NCBI GenBank assembly: GCA_010015745.1
Contig: ML978175.1
Location: 248,001 to 312,000 of the forward strand
Length of the DNA stretch: 64,000 nt
From: Setomelanomma holmii
Taxonomy: Eukaryota; Ascomycota; Dothideomycetes; Pleosporales; Phaeosphaeriaceae
Reading direction: 5' to 3'
Shown here: positions 10,308-22,437 of the stretch, piece after piece
How the letters are laid out: each line of letters opens with the position of its first letter
How positions within the stretch are numbered: the stretch's first letter is position 1
Made by a program: the position numbers and the translations under genes
Notes under the pieces: generated by a model
What the model saw: the letters and a program-made list of their open reading frames with translations, nothing else
Database searches by the model: none
Told to the model about the DNA's origin: nothing

Positions 10308-13300
10308 TTAAGGGGAGCCTTCGCGCCTCGTCTTCTTGTTCCTCTCGATTCTCTCGTTCCATCGCCGCTTACCAACGCGTGTCTCGAAGTGGGGCGCAAC
10401 TTGGGTCACATCTTGCCCTTGGCCCATCATGCTGCTTCGCATCTTGTTGCGGTACGCATCGACTGGATCATGGTTAATCATCTCGTCGTCGCTCATCAAG
10501 GCTGGTTACTTACGAGACTTCTGCAGGAACAATGTCCTCCCTGCGAAGACACGGCTCTGACTCCAGCTCATGCGGTATCCAAGATCGTTCAGCGTAATCT
10601 CCTTTGAGCGCTTCATACGGGTCAGGCGCGGTTTGGGCACACGAGCCTCACCGTCAAGAGTCGGAACAGGAACATGTTGCGAACCAGCTAGAGGGAAGCT
10701 AGGATCAGTCTCGTTGTCGGGTTCGTCGCTGAAGACTTTGCTGCCGCGTGGGCTCGCAGGTGGAGAGGTCATTTGCATTGCAAAGTAGCTCCTTGGGAAC
10801 ACCGAGTTGGACTTGCGGTACGAGTCTGGCATCTCTTCCATCTTGACAGTGTCGAGTGTGACACGTACACGTACACGAGTCCCACGCTGCGCATCGTCGA
10901 CAAGGATGAATTTACGGCGCTTAGACTCTGGTAGGTCGCCGAACATGGCCAGCTTGCGTTCCTCTTCGTCCTGCTCCTGCTGCTTCGAGACCGGCACGCC
11001 CGTCGCGTGTGGTGGAGGTGGGTGAGCTAGGCCATCATGGATAGGCGGCATACCGGCCGAGCCGGCCATCGAGTCGCTCGATGGGAAGGTCGGATAGAAG
11101 TTCTGCGTCTGTCGAACGTCGGTTGGCGAATGCTGCCCGTTCGGCGCTTGGTGATGGTGAGTATGCGATTCACCGTAGTCATTAGCTGTAGACAAAGAAA
11201 ATTAGCTTGCACGTTCAAAGAACCGTGGCGTACTTCCCCTCGTCGCTGAACCAAACATGTGCAAGCAGTGCGCTGGGAGTGTTGGATATGCAGACATGTG
11301 CGGGCAGTGGTATCGAGGGGTATTACATCAAGGAGTGTGTAATATACATGTATGTGCAAAAAAGACAAAGGTATCATTTAACGTCCAACACAATTGCGCT
11401 TATCGCATCACATCTGGTGAAACATACCGCTAACGTCATCCGCTCCTCCTTGAGGCCCTCCAGGATGGTCATGATGATGGTGCATCTGTGGCCCTCCCAT
11501 GCCCATATTCGGTTGTCGCGGAGGCCCTGCTAATCCGGCTGAATTAGGGACCCCTGGAGCGCTCGGTCCACCTGGTCCAGCCATGTGGGTACCGTGTGAA
11601 GACGACTGAGCCTTGCGGGTGGTCATCTTCGCCATTCTCCGTACGCGTCGGCTCCTCAGACGAGGATCTTGGTTGCTGTTTCGCCAGCTATCGACTGCGC
11701 GCTGGATTAGACCTCGCTTCCCTCGCAAGCAAGGGTTGAGTTGTGCAAGCGCCCAGCCGACTGTGTTGCACTCGGTCTCGTAGTGCAGACGGTTTCCTTT
11801 GTACTGGTCCTTAGCACAGCACGCGCGAGGGTAGACGCAGTTCTCGGTCTTGAAGTCCTGTGGAAGCTCGTCGACGTTGATTGACTCGACGTCGCACCGG
11901 ATCGTGTACTCCATCTTGACTCTGTCGCGCGAGTACTCGAAGGCAATCCACTGGACGCCATTTTGGTCTTGCCGTACGACCAATGGAGTGGTTGCAGGAA
12001 TAGGACCGGGAGCAGCGTTGGGATTTACATTAGGGCCTCCAGGAGGACCCGCATGCATGTTTGGCGCACCAACGGGAGGTCCCTGTGGAGGAGCTTGAGG
12101 AGGACCCAATCCTGATGGGGGCCTTTGGAGCGGTGTCTGCGACATCCGTGACTTTGGGCTACCGGTCATTCCTGCGGTGTGTGGATGAGGCTGATGGGGA
12201 TGTTGCATTTGCTGGCCTTGTTGATGCGACATGAGCAGTGAGTTCGTGGCCATGGGCTGCTGCGGTGCTGATGATGGGTGTTGAGGGTAAGGCGATTGTT
12301 GCGGCACTGGCTGCGACGCGTAAGGCGTGTAATACATGGACTGAGGCATCTGGCTGGGAGGTTGACCGTAAATTGGCCTTCCATGTTGATCGTGCTGTGG
12401 TGACTGTACAGATGCTGGCGAGTTTGACTGAGGAGTATGATAAGAGATTGGGGGAAAGCCCGTTCGGTTCATGGTTGCGGCCGCCATGAGCTCAGGCGTT
12501 TCTGCATTCAGTCAGCGTTTTCTCGAGCAATTTTGAGTTGTGAGAGGTCTGAAGATGGAGTACGACCCTGCGCTTTTGACGCGCTACTCGTGTTTGACAG
12601 ACGCGTCCTCACAGCAAGCAAACAATGGCACTCACCTGATGATGAATAGTTACTCGGTGCACTGTTGGTGCTATAAGGACTAGGATGCGCCGAGTAGTAA
12701 GGTACTTCCTGTTGCTGCGGTGGAGGTGGTCCTTGGATTTGCTGGATGTACGGCGACTGGTGGGGTGGAGGTCCTTGCTGGTTGGAGGGATGCGGCGACG
12801 GATAGTGCGCCTGTGCTGGACTCTGAGCTGGAGCGGACTGATGTGGAGAGTCGGGATGCTGCTGTTGGTGGTGGTGTTGTTGATGATGCTGGTGTTGAGG
12901 GTGGTGGAGCACTCCAGGTCTAGGGTGGTGCGCCGGATGATGATTTGGCGGTGGCAAGCCTTGCGACGGATGGGGGTGATGCTGGAAGAACAGCAATGTC
13001 AGCAATGCTGCAAGACGCAACAATGACAAAAGCAAAACTCGGTGAGTGCAACGAGGCAGGATGATCGTGACAGGGAATAAAATAATGAAGCTCGCTGGTG
13101 GTTGGAGTGCGGGGCGGCGGATGGTAGTCGCCTAGGGTACTAGGACGGCAGCAGCTGCAACAACGTACAGGCGAGGGCAGGGTCTAGAAAGAGACAGGAC
13201 GGTAGGGATAGTTTATAGGATGGGAAGGGCAGACTAAAGAAAGCAGCGCGCCATTTCGCAACGTTGACAACACAGAGGGCGGACCAGCGGTGGGAGCGGA

Positions 13301-13800
13301 GGGCCAGTGTGGTTGGCAGGGATCCCGCTGCTGGGCCTCTGGGTGACAAGAGGCGGCGGACTGGAAGAGTTGCAAGCAGGGAAAGGACAGTGAAGTGCGA
13401 CAGGGCATGACAGGGGAGGCGGGTTTGGGTAGCAGGGCTGCTTGGCGGGAAGGGCATACCATGTAGGCAGAGGGGCGCCGCAGCTAGGGTAGACTCGCGG
13501 TGGACTTTGGGGCTTGCAGAGGCTGCTGCAATATGCAGAGGGAGCGAGGATGAAGCTGCCAGCGTTGGGTGACAGAGCGGGCTGCGGCCTTGCGCGCGAT
13601 GCTCGAAACTCCAACGGTCGAAGGTGCAGCAGACGGGCCGATCAATTGGGCGATGGGCTTTGGGGGAGAAGCGAGCGGCGGTGGTGGAGGGCGTTGTGGT
13701 GGACAGGGAAGCAGAGTTCACTCACCATCTTCTGCGACGCTACAGGCGCCGGGTCTTCCTTATACTTCCGGGCCCTATCTGGGGCATGCTTCTGCGACAT
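10308..13800 (-). CDS. Putative transcriptional regulator with a duplicated fungal-specific domain (773 aa)
   Basis: Proposed exons, in transcription order: 13800-13726, 12981-12636, 12501-11428, 11185-10514, 10462-10308. Introns are 744, 134, 242 and 51 bp and all phases close, giving 773 aa. Residues 1-25 come from the tiny first exon (MSQKHAPDRARKYKEDP...). Residues 26-315 are low complexity, rich in His, Pro and Gln. Residues about 316-429 form a conserved fungal block (FEYSRDRVKMEYTIRCDV, NCVYPRACC, GKRGLIQRAVDSWRN) that I recall as a domain of unknown function (possibly DUF8032) from ascomycete developmental regulators. Residues about 591-755 repeat the same pattern more loosely (VRVRVTLDTV, NSVFPRSYF, GRTLFLQKSLDAYRNKM, HFETRVGKRRW). 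The His/Pro/Gln-rich N-terminus, basic patches and long 5' intron suit a regulatory nuclear protein; DNA binding is inference. The last exon is supported by its 51 bp intron (10463-10513) with a TTAAC branch site. Confidence 0.78.
12982..13725 (-). other. Long 5' intron of the putative regulator
   Basis: GTGAGT donor next to 13726 and TTCCAG acceptor ending at 12982. The intron is 744 bp, about ten times the other introns in this window. It separates a 25-codon first exon from the His/Pro-rich second exon, and both junctions are in phase 0. Open frames inside it are low in information and are not supported. The link between exon 1 and exon 2 is the least certain junction of this gene. Confidence 0.5.
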
Positions 13801-16800
13801 GATTGTTGTTATTGCGGGCGCGGTGGTGGTCGAAGGATCCGGGAGAAAAGGCCCGGGCGCTGGGGTCGAGGATATGCAGTAGCGCGGCCTGCGCAATTTC
13901 ACGCGCAGAGAGCACACTAGCACGCTAGCGAGAGTAGAGAAGGCGAGCCCAAGAACAGCGCGAGTGGGAGCAGATGGGCAGGCGATGGGTGCGCCGAGGT
14001 GGAGACGGCCGTGAAATAAACGTAAAACAGCTAACGCCTCCCGGAGCCAGCCACCTCCCTGCAAGCCCGGTCGTGGTGCTGTTTTGGGCGCCGTCCGCGG
14101 ATGCGAGCGAGCCGGGATCAAGGATCGCCGGGCGCACGAATGAGTGAATTGGTTGGGGGTTGGGAGGAGTCGATGTATGATGGGAGTGGTGAGGGTGAAT
14201 GCCAGCAGAACGGCGACGGACGGCAGCGTGGTTGACAGGTGAGGTAATCACGTTGAGTGGAGAGTCGACGACGCAGCGGGGCATGTCTGGCAGCTGCACG
14301 CAAGAGGCAGCGCGCGAAGTGGGCAGGAGCAGTTTACTAGCGTGCCGTCATCAGCATCAACACCGGTCGTTCTTGCTGCGCGCCGTCATCGTCCCTTCTC
14401 TATTCGGGTAAATGCACGATTGCACGTCTGGCAGGTTGGCAGGCGCGATCCACTGCCTTCACACCCGCCCAGCCCCAGCCTGGAAAGAGGTCTTAACCCA
14501 TCTGATATAGCATCCAACGTTTATCCTCCTGCTGTTTGCGCACGCACAATCCATATCGCCATCTTCCCCTGCATGAATCTATTGTGATTCCACGGATACA
14601 CCGCGCACCGCCCACAGCTTCGTCTGACGCGTCCCTCAACCTGTGGCGGATCTCCCACAATGCTGCCGTGCGGAACATCCAATATCAGCGCTGCTGGCTC
14701 AGGCTCGAGACTCGAGTCTCTCGCGGCCGCTAGGAGCCGTTGTTGCACACCACGAAAGCGACCAACCGCTCGCTACACGATTGGCTGGCTGCGCCGGTGA
14801 AAGCGCGCCCAAAACGGCGCACGCAGCTTTGTCTTTGTGTCCCAATGTCGCCTGCGCTGACTGGCCGAAGCACGCCCGCCTTCGCCCGTCCCGGCTTAGT
14901 GCCGGATGTCCACGCGGTGCAGAGTGTCGCGGAAATGGCACTCGGGACGGGTCAAGGGCCTCATCCTCGACCTCGACGCTGATCGTTCCTGCTCCAATTC
15001 CTGGACGATCGCGGAGCCATGGGACCGAAACCTGGAAACACAGCAGGCCTCAAGCACAACCTCAGGGGCGCATCTCACGATGGGGGCCGGTCGGTGCAGC
15101 CCTGCTCAGCGATCGCTTGGGCCTTCCCGGCAGATGGCACTGTTTGTGCAGAACTGCCTGTGCGGCTGTAGTGACTCCAAATTAGCATTACGCCTGACGC
15201 GACTTCGCGCGTTGAACAAAACAGCGACTGAACTTCCGGGCGAATAACCGCTTACGTGACGGTGATAGCACCTCCACTCCGCAGCAGCGCCGCACGCGAC
15301 TAGAGGGGCGCTTTCGGTTCAACTGCTTGATTCCGTTCGGCCTCAATACTCTGAATGCTCAATGCCGTCCCGTTCACACGTCGCAAACTTGTTCTGAGCT
15401 CTTCCCGGTGGGACTTTGAACCCAAATCTTGAGACGCGACACGCGGCCTTCCATGTTCACATTTGCGCATGAATTGTGCTTGATAGCCTTCGAGAACCAC
15501 CTGCGACAGAAACATCTCGCGGTTCCCATGCTGTTAGTGTGACAGCCCTGTCTGCAATCTGTCTGCAATCGTGACATGGGACCCGGACACCGTCTGTAAT
15601 GTTCCGAACGAGGCGTTCGCAGTGGGGTGCGGAGACCCCCTGGGAGCACCACGCTGGCCTGGCTGGCTCACGACAAGGGCGACAGGTCAGGTACCGAGCT
15701 ACGTCCAACTCTATCTGAACAACACTTCAACATCACAACCTACCGGACAATATGCTTCTGTCGCTCTCGCAATCTACTGTATGCGCAACTGGCCATACTG
15801 AAGTCGGCTAGCTGGCGCAAGCTTGCATTTCTGACATTTGCAACGATAATCACGAGCACTTTGTACTCTCCGAACCTCTTCAATTTCCGTCGTATGGGTC
15901 TAGGCCCCGAGACTGACATGACAGGCAATACCGTTCAAATGCACAAGATACGGCAAGCTGCAGGACGACCTCGTCAGCGAGCATGACATCGAGCTGTTGT
16001 TCATAGCCTGTCGCAATTCACGACCCGGTTATCCACAGTCGATGCGTCGCTCAAATGAAGGCTGACGGCGACGTGCATATCGATTGTGGTCAGCTGGGGC
16101 GTCTCGTAGACTCTGACATACCAGGAAGGAGGCAGCTTCCACCGGTGCTACAGCAGCTTCGTTTACCCGATTGCGACACCAGCAACATCTTCCTATCAAG
16201 CGTCTGTGGGGGTCCACAATCTATCAACTTGGTTGTCTCGCGTGCGGCTGCACCGACAAGAAGCGAACACAGAAGCCCGTAACTCGACGCTTCTCTTGAT
16301 GACCGTTGCTCACGGGAAGCAGGGGTATAGCCCTGAGCAACAACGGCGGACGATCACAGGGCGAATGGCGCGCACGCTACTGCGCAAGGATCCCGACTCG
16401 TCCTCTTGACTCTACGCTTAGCGCTGGATATGACAGCCCTCTTGCTTCAAGAACTTTTGACAATGCGACCATCAAGAATGGCAATACGAACGGAACGACG
16501 CCCTCTGAAATTCCACAAGCTATGTCTTTGTTGAGACTTGAGATTTAATCAAACATTGAGCCTTCATTTGCCGGACTTTTTTTGTCCTCGGCTGAACTGA
16601 CCGGGAAGAGATCGGCACACGAGCCTGATGAAGAACGACTGAATTCGCGACATTGCGATCCATCCACAAAACTCGCTTGACGGTTACATCGCAACCGAAG
16701 CTGGTAGCTCACAATAAATTCTCACTTACCAATGTTCACCGATTATGATCACATCATGATATAACGACCTGAGCTCGAAGATGTTCAATTGTTGAATTGC

Positions 16801-19800
16801 GGTTCGATGAAGATCACACCAGGCCCCCTCGACCTTGCTTCCCGCCTCCCTTGAGGGTCAGAGCATCGTCGACCCGGTGCAGATGCGAGCTCCCAGCGAC
16901 GTCTCGGCACCTTTGATTGGACATTGCGATTCAGAAAATAGCAGCACCACGTGAGTGATTGCGAGGAGGGCAGGTTCCGCACAAGGGACAAGGATGGCGG
17001 CCTCGATCACATTTTCACGCTGATAAAGCGCCACATGTTTCGCGATCTTGACTACGAAAGATGGACCCGCTTCAAGCTCTGCTACGCAATCCCCACCTCT
17101 GCTAACCGAGCTATCACTTTCCAAACGTTACTGCATAAGCGGCAGTTCTGACAGGCGCTGAGCCGGTTTTCATTGGACTAGCCACGATGCATCCTTCTGC
17201 CGGCTTTTTAGCATCTAAAGTCTGGGCCGTGCCATCCCAGACGATACTGGAGTCAGGCCGGTCTCCCGCTCTTTCCCTGTCACAAGCAGGCGCAATCACG
17301 ATTTTGATTCGAGCGGACTATTGGCGGAAGGATTCTGGCATGGGCTGACTTCTGCAGCGCTCGAAGTTGCTTCAACCATGATGTCAGGCCGCCTGGAGCG
17401 CCGATGCTCTGCAGCAACCTGCAACGATACGAGAACGGCCGCCTCGGCCCATCGAGCATCCAGACCCAGGCCCGCTGCATGTGTTCACGTAATCCCTACT
17501 GCTGCCGATGACCGCCTCGAGGTCACTCGACCCGTGGACTCTCTATCTTTGACTGCTGCCAGTCCTTACGTGTTTTACGGAGGTCTCTTTTGAGCATCCT
17601 GACGAGGCGCTCGACCTGCTGTATGCGAGACCTCGGTGGATACCTTGAAAATTGCTGAATGTTACCGACAAGAAAAGAAACATACCTCCTGCAAGGATCA
17701 GTAGCACCCGGGAAAGGTTACAAAGCTAATCAGCGCCCGACATGTCAAACCTGAGGAGGAGTCACTTCTTACACAAACTTGGCGCTGGTTTCACGTGATA
17801 TTCATGGGTACCAGTCTGTGACCTGCGGCTCATGAGCATGGCCCAATCACAGAGGCCAACATAGTTCTTACCACTTATTACTTTCACACATCTCAGAGGT
17901 CCTGCAACAATCCAACGAGGCTCAGTGTGAGCACGTTGCGACGCAACTAATTTTGGAAGCATGACTGAAAACAGTTTCGCAATGTCGCCTTTCTCAGGCT
18001 CAGATTCGAGGTACTCGTATTCGTCGTTCTTCAATCTCCTTTAATGTATCAATTCACAACATCTCCCTCCAACTAATTTCGACCTTTCTACGCATTGTTT
18101 GCAGTCGTAATCTGGGCGAGCAGATTCATAATTACACCTAACCCCATCGCCCAACACTCATAAACTAAATGCTGGTCGCGCAACCCCCTTTGAGCGCTGG
18201 CGGAGCTTGGACCTCGAAGTCGCGTCAGTCGCGTAACGCATGAAATCAGGCCTCGGACGGAGATTGAAGACCTGCACGCACGGGAGTCACCGCCCAAAAC
18301 AGTCGCATAACAACATCTCCCTCGACGCGACTGTACGGCTTCTTACTGCCGAGCTGAAGAGCACACCATCACCAGCTTGAGCTCGTGTGGGGATTGAGAC
18401 TGGTCTTTGCACGCGTTTCACGATACTAATAGCCTTCTAGCGCTTTTCTAGAACAATTCCTACAGTACTCGCCAATGCCTTCATCTCGGTGTATGAAGTC
18501 GCGATTCAGGACTCGACGCGATTCAGAATTCTACGGTAAGGCGGACGCTAATTTCGGTTTGTTTCACCTTCTGATCTGTTCCATACGGTATTGCATCACA
18601 AACCAAAGCAGCACATTGAATGATTCATTTCCTCTCGGTGAGGCCACCGGGAAGCGTCGTCGTAAAGGCTCCTTGCAATGGCGAACAAAATTGGATCCGA
18701 AACACGATTTCCTAAACACTCCTCGAGGCGAACACGATCGCCGTCGGGAATGTCGGCCCAGAATTCTGCTCTGTTCGCGCGGCTATACATCTCCTACCTG
18801 GACTCTCAAGTCGGGGCATGTGGTGTAAGTGTCATGCGCCTCGCGTGGCACGAGCTTTGAAACCGCTTCGAATTCAGCCTGGAAAGTGCCGTAACACAGC
18901 ACACACTGGTAATAGTCTCATACGGAATACACAAGTGGTCCTGCGCCCAGAATAGCTCTGCGCAGCGAAGTAGCGCCAACACTCAAGCGCCCTTTGTGGC
19001 GACTGCGAGGCTGTGCGCAAGAGTGTTGCATACACTTGCGACACGAGTGAAAGCGATGCCGGTCGCGGGCATTCTCACTGCCGGGGAATTACACGAAACT
19101 TTGACATCTGTTCGAGAAGATCTTCAAACTTGCGTTTCAGAGATGGAAATGGACAGCGCATTGACACCAGCCTGCCCAACGCTCGCTCCACAAGCTCAAA
19201 CAAGCACACCCCTTGTCCTCGAGAACACGTTCTCTACCTCTGACTAGCTGCCGCTGGTCTGTCTGTGGAAGTCGATCGTGCGACACGACCAACGACGGGT
19301 CCGGTACTGGCTTGGAGGCTGGGAGCCCTGGTCGCGAGTATTGTGCCGACGTTTACACGAGACTTCCATGGGCAGCTCGCGTCATCACTGGACTGCGTCG
19401 CTGCTTGCATGCAAATCTCAAGATCGCATCCTGGACTGGAAGCCGCACATCAACCTTCCGTGATCCTGCGTTTCAGATCTGCCGATGATCGTGGTTCTGC
19501 CTTGCGCAAAGGTGTTTCACTCCAACATCACGCGTTGCTGAGTGAAGGCGTCGGCCCAGTTGCCCAACTCCTCCCAATTTAGCAATTAGCGGCTGCTTCA
19601 GACGCCACTGCTCGAAAGCTGCGTATAATGTGAGATGCGCTTTAGAGCACCGGAGCAGTTCGATCACTATGCGATACACCACGTTTTGGACGTCATTTCT
19701 TCATTCCCTCGGAAAGATCAGGAACGCATTGCCGCCACTCCGTGGCACATACCATTCATCGTAAGACCGTCCCCACATGTTATTGCCTCACTCAACATGA

Positions 19801-22437
19801 TGCTGAGTGAACGCTGCTACTCAAGATCGGCATCTCTAACAGGCGAACTGGGCACAATCACTCATCGTTCAATTCTAGACTTCAGGAATGAAGCGAAGAC
19901 GGCAGAGTGTGGGGATTTAGATGAGTTGTCCATTGAAAGACGGGATCTTCCCAGTCACGGAGAAACGTTTACAGGGATATTTGGTCGACTAACTTGCTTT
20001 TGAGTCCATGATTACGCAGCTTGTTACTGGAAGCAGAACGAGTGGACTATCCGACCAGGGTCACTCTATTCGCGACTGAACAGAATGAGCTACTGCACTG
20101 TAGTCACGGAGACTTTTGAAGGCAGGGCGTGTAGGAGACGTGTATGGTGGATTCAATTCGGTCTTTATCACGCATGCCAAATGCAAGACGCTAGGAGCGA
20201 GGAAATCGGCCCATACTCGCAGATACCGTTTACTCGACCACATGTTCGGTTTCGTCTTCTTGCTTGAATGCTCGATCGGTGGACTTGATTCGTGAGCGTG
20301 GGCGACTGACAAGGCTGCTTCAGTAGCAGCTTCCACGGAGGAAGGATCCTGGTTTCAGATCTCACAACTCACCACTGACAGCTCTCGATAGCTCGCAGGC
20401 AGCTCTTCAATGGAGACAACTGAGGCGGAGAAATGAGGCTAATCGATCGACATCTCATCTTCTGTCTGATCAGACTTCGGCAGTTTGACAGCGACGCTCT
20501 TAGGGCGACGCTGGGTTGTTCAGCCACCCCAAGCAGCGAGTGCCTAACACACAAGAGTGACTGTCTGGTGCTCAGAGCTGGCATCCGCCGCTCAGCGTTA
20601 ATCCTGGTCACTCCTTATGATGTGTCGGGTACAGCAGCCCCCAAAAATTATGGGCAGCCTGACGGCGATCCATCATGAACGGATCTTCATTCTTTCAGAT
20701 TAAGTCTTTAGATACTGTGCAGAAGTACTCTTTGCGATCTAAACACGTATTGCTGTCAGAACAGACATCAAGGGCTCGTGAAGCCGCTGTGATACCACAA
20801 CTGCTGGCAGAACGCCGTGATTGTCCTTGTCATTCATGAGACCAGCAGGCACGATCTTAGCTCTTCTATACACTTCTTTCGCATCTGTCATAGCTACCGG
20901 TATCAGCGAAGTGTGCAGCTCACTTCACGAGAGATAATGGTCTCAGTGGGTCTGTGAAGCAGCACTGACTACCAAACTCTGTCAAAGTCTCTGAGTCCAC
21001 ACCGCGCTGACTGAAGACAGTGTCCGCAGCGCACCATTTTGTCACTGTGCGCCAGGCACAATGATTCGTGCAGTCCCACGCGTTACCACAACGAATTATG
21101 ACTTTGAGCCGTCATATCCTCCATCATCACGGAGAGGCAACAGACAACTATGTGATAGGACATCGAATGCACTGCGACACGACGTTGGGTGCTCAACCCG
21201 CATGCCGAAACCAAGCTGGCACCAGACTGTAGGACCCCTCTGTTGGCGAGCATCTGGCCGTTCTGGCTCGCACCCAGACGTGTCTTTCTTCATCACATCA
21301 GCTAGACATACTGCAAGCTACCTTGTACCGCAGGCTCTCCAACCGGACTTCCTTATCACCATGCACCGCGACTACGAAGCGAGACGGTTCCAACATTCTC
21401 AAGTCTACGTACATGCGCTGAGAGACATATGGCCCGCATATCTTCGCTATTATACGAGCGTATTTGCACCCTCATCATAAGTAATGCCGGTCGCTCCGTA
21501 CAAGTATGGCGTTGCACGTCTTACAGTATAGTATTTGTCGAGCTGCCGGCGTTGACGCACCATGCCTCAGGGATCGATGACACACAAGATCATCATGGCA
21601 CAGCTCACGATGTCCCTGCCAAACTATCTGAACGTCGTTACGTTGGGCGTACAGCAACTTGGGTTGAGTTGAGTAGGAAGCGGTACAGTGAGTGCACCAT
21701 GACTCTTTAGCTCCACTTGCTGTGTAGAAAACCTCAAATGCAAGCTGAGGCAGCGGGTCGAAAACGCTCATCATGACGGTCATACTGCGACAAGACTACT
21801 ACACAGTAGCGTATAGGCGGCTAGACGGATAGGCGGCTACAACCGTCCGAGCATCAAGATGAGTTCCTCGTGTCACCTGGCACGAGACAAAAGGTACCAT
21901 GTGATAGATACAGGTCGAATACATCTGGAAACTAGGAAACACGATGCTGATGCCATCGCAGCGTCGGAGTGGAGATATGTCCCAGACACTAGCGACAATG
22001 CGCCCTACATCAACGGCCAGCAGTTCGAGACACTCAGAGGAGCAGCGCATGAGAATGGAATCAAGGTTGGAGGATATTGACTGCTAGAATGATGCTTCGA
22101 GAGGATACGGGCACTGCGCTAGGATTGCTGTTGAGCGATGCTCCACCGTTGCGTCGTCGCTCATACTGCTACAGGACAATGCCCTGGCTGTCGTGTGCGA
22201 AATCCCATCTCGATTTCCTGGAAGGACCTTCAGAAGCAACCTTGGGGCCCCTGCATCCTTCAGCTGGACGCATCGTCCACGTTCAGATCTTCTAGCTGCT
22301 CATTTTCAAATATCCTCAGTCCTTCTCCTCAGTCCAACTCAACCCCTCTCCACTTAACCCCACCAAATTCTTCCAACCTCTCCGCAATCCCGCTTACTTC
22401 CTCGCGCTCCAGCTCCAATCACCCCGAATATCATAGC
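13801..22437. other. Gene-free interval, 8.6 kb
   Basis: I can support no gene, tRNA, rRNA or transposon across this stretch. Open frames are short (at most about 180 codons), overlap on both strands and show no domain, codon-bias run or splice-connected extension. Base composition looks balanced, without the extreme A/T enrichment expected of repeats mutated by RIP, and I noticed no long direct or inverted repeats. Its left edge is the upstream region of the putative regulator (start at 13800). Its right edge is the 3' end of the SIM-containing gene, so most of this DNA can serve only the regulator as promoter, unless it holds unrecognised non-coding transcripts. Confidence 0.45.

Noticed and set aside
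13140..13721. 193-codon minus-strand frame inside the long first intron of the regulator
   Set aside because: Composition is Ser/Pro/Leu noise; the neighbouring exon junctions make sense only if this is intron.
14643..15185. 180-codon plus-strand frame in the large gap
   Set aside because: Cys/Arg/Ala-rich random-looking translation, no family resemblance, isolated from other coding signal.
13801..22437. Degenerate transposon cluster
   Set aside because: No reverse transcriptase, transposase or integrase remnants, no terminal repeats and no strong A/T skew were seen.
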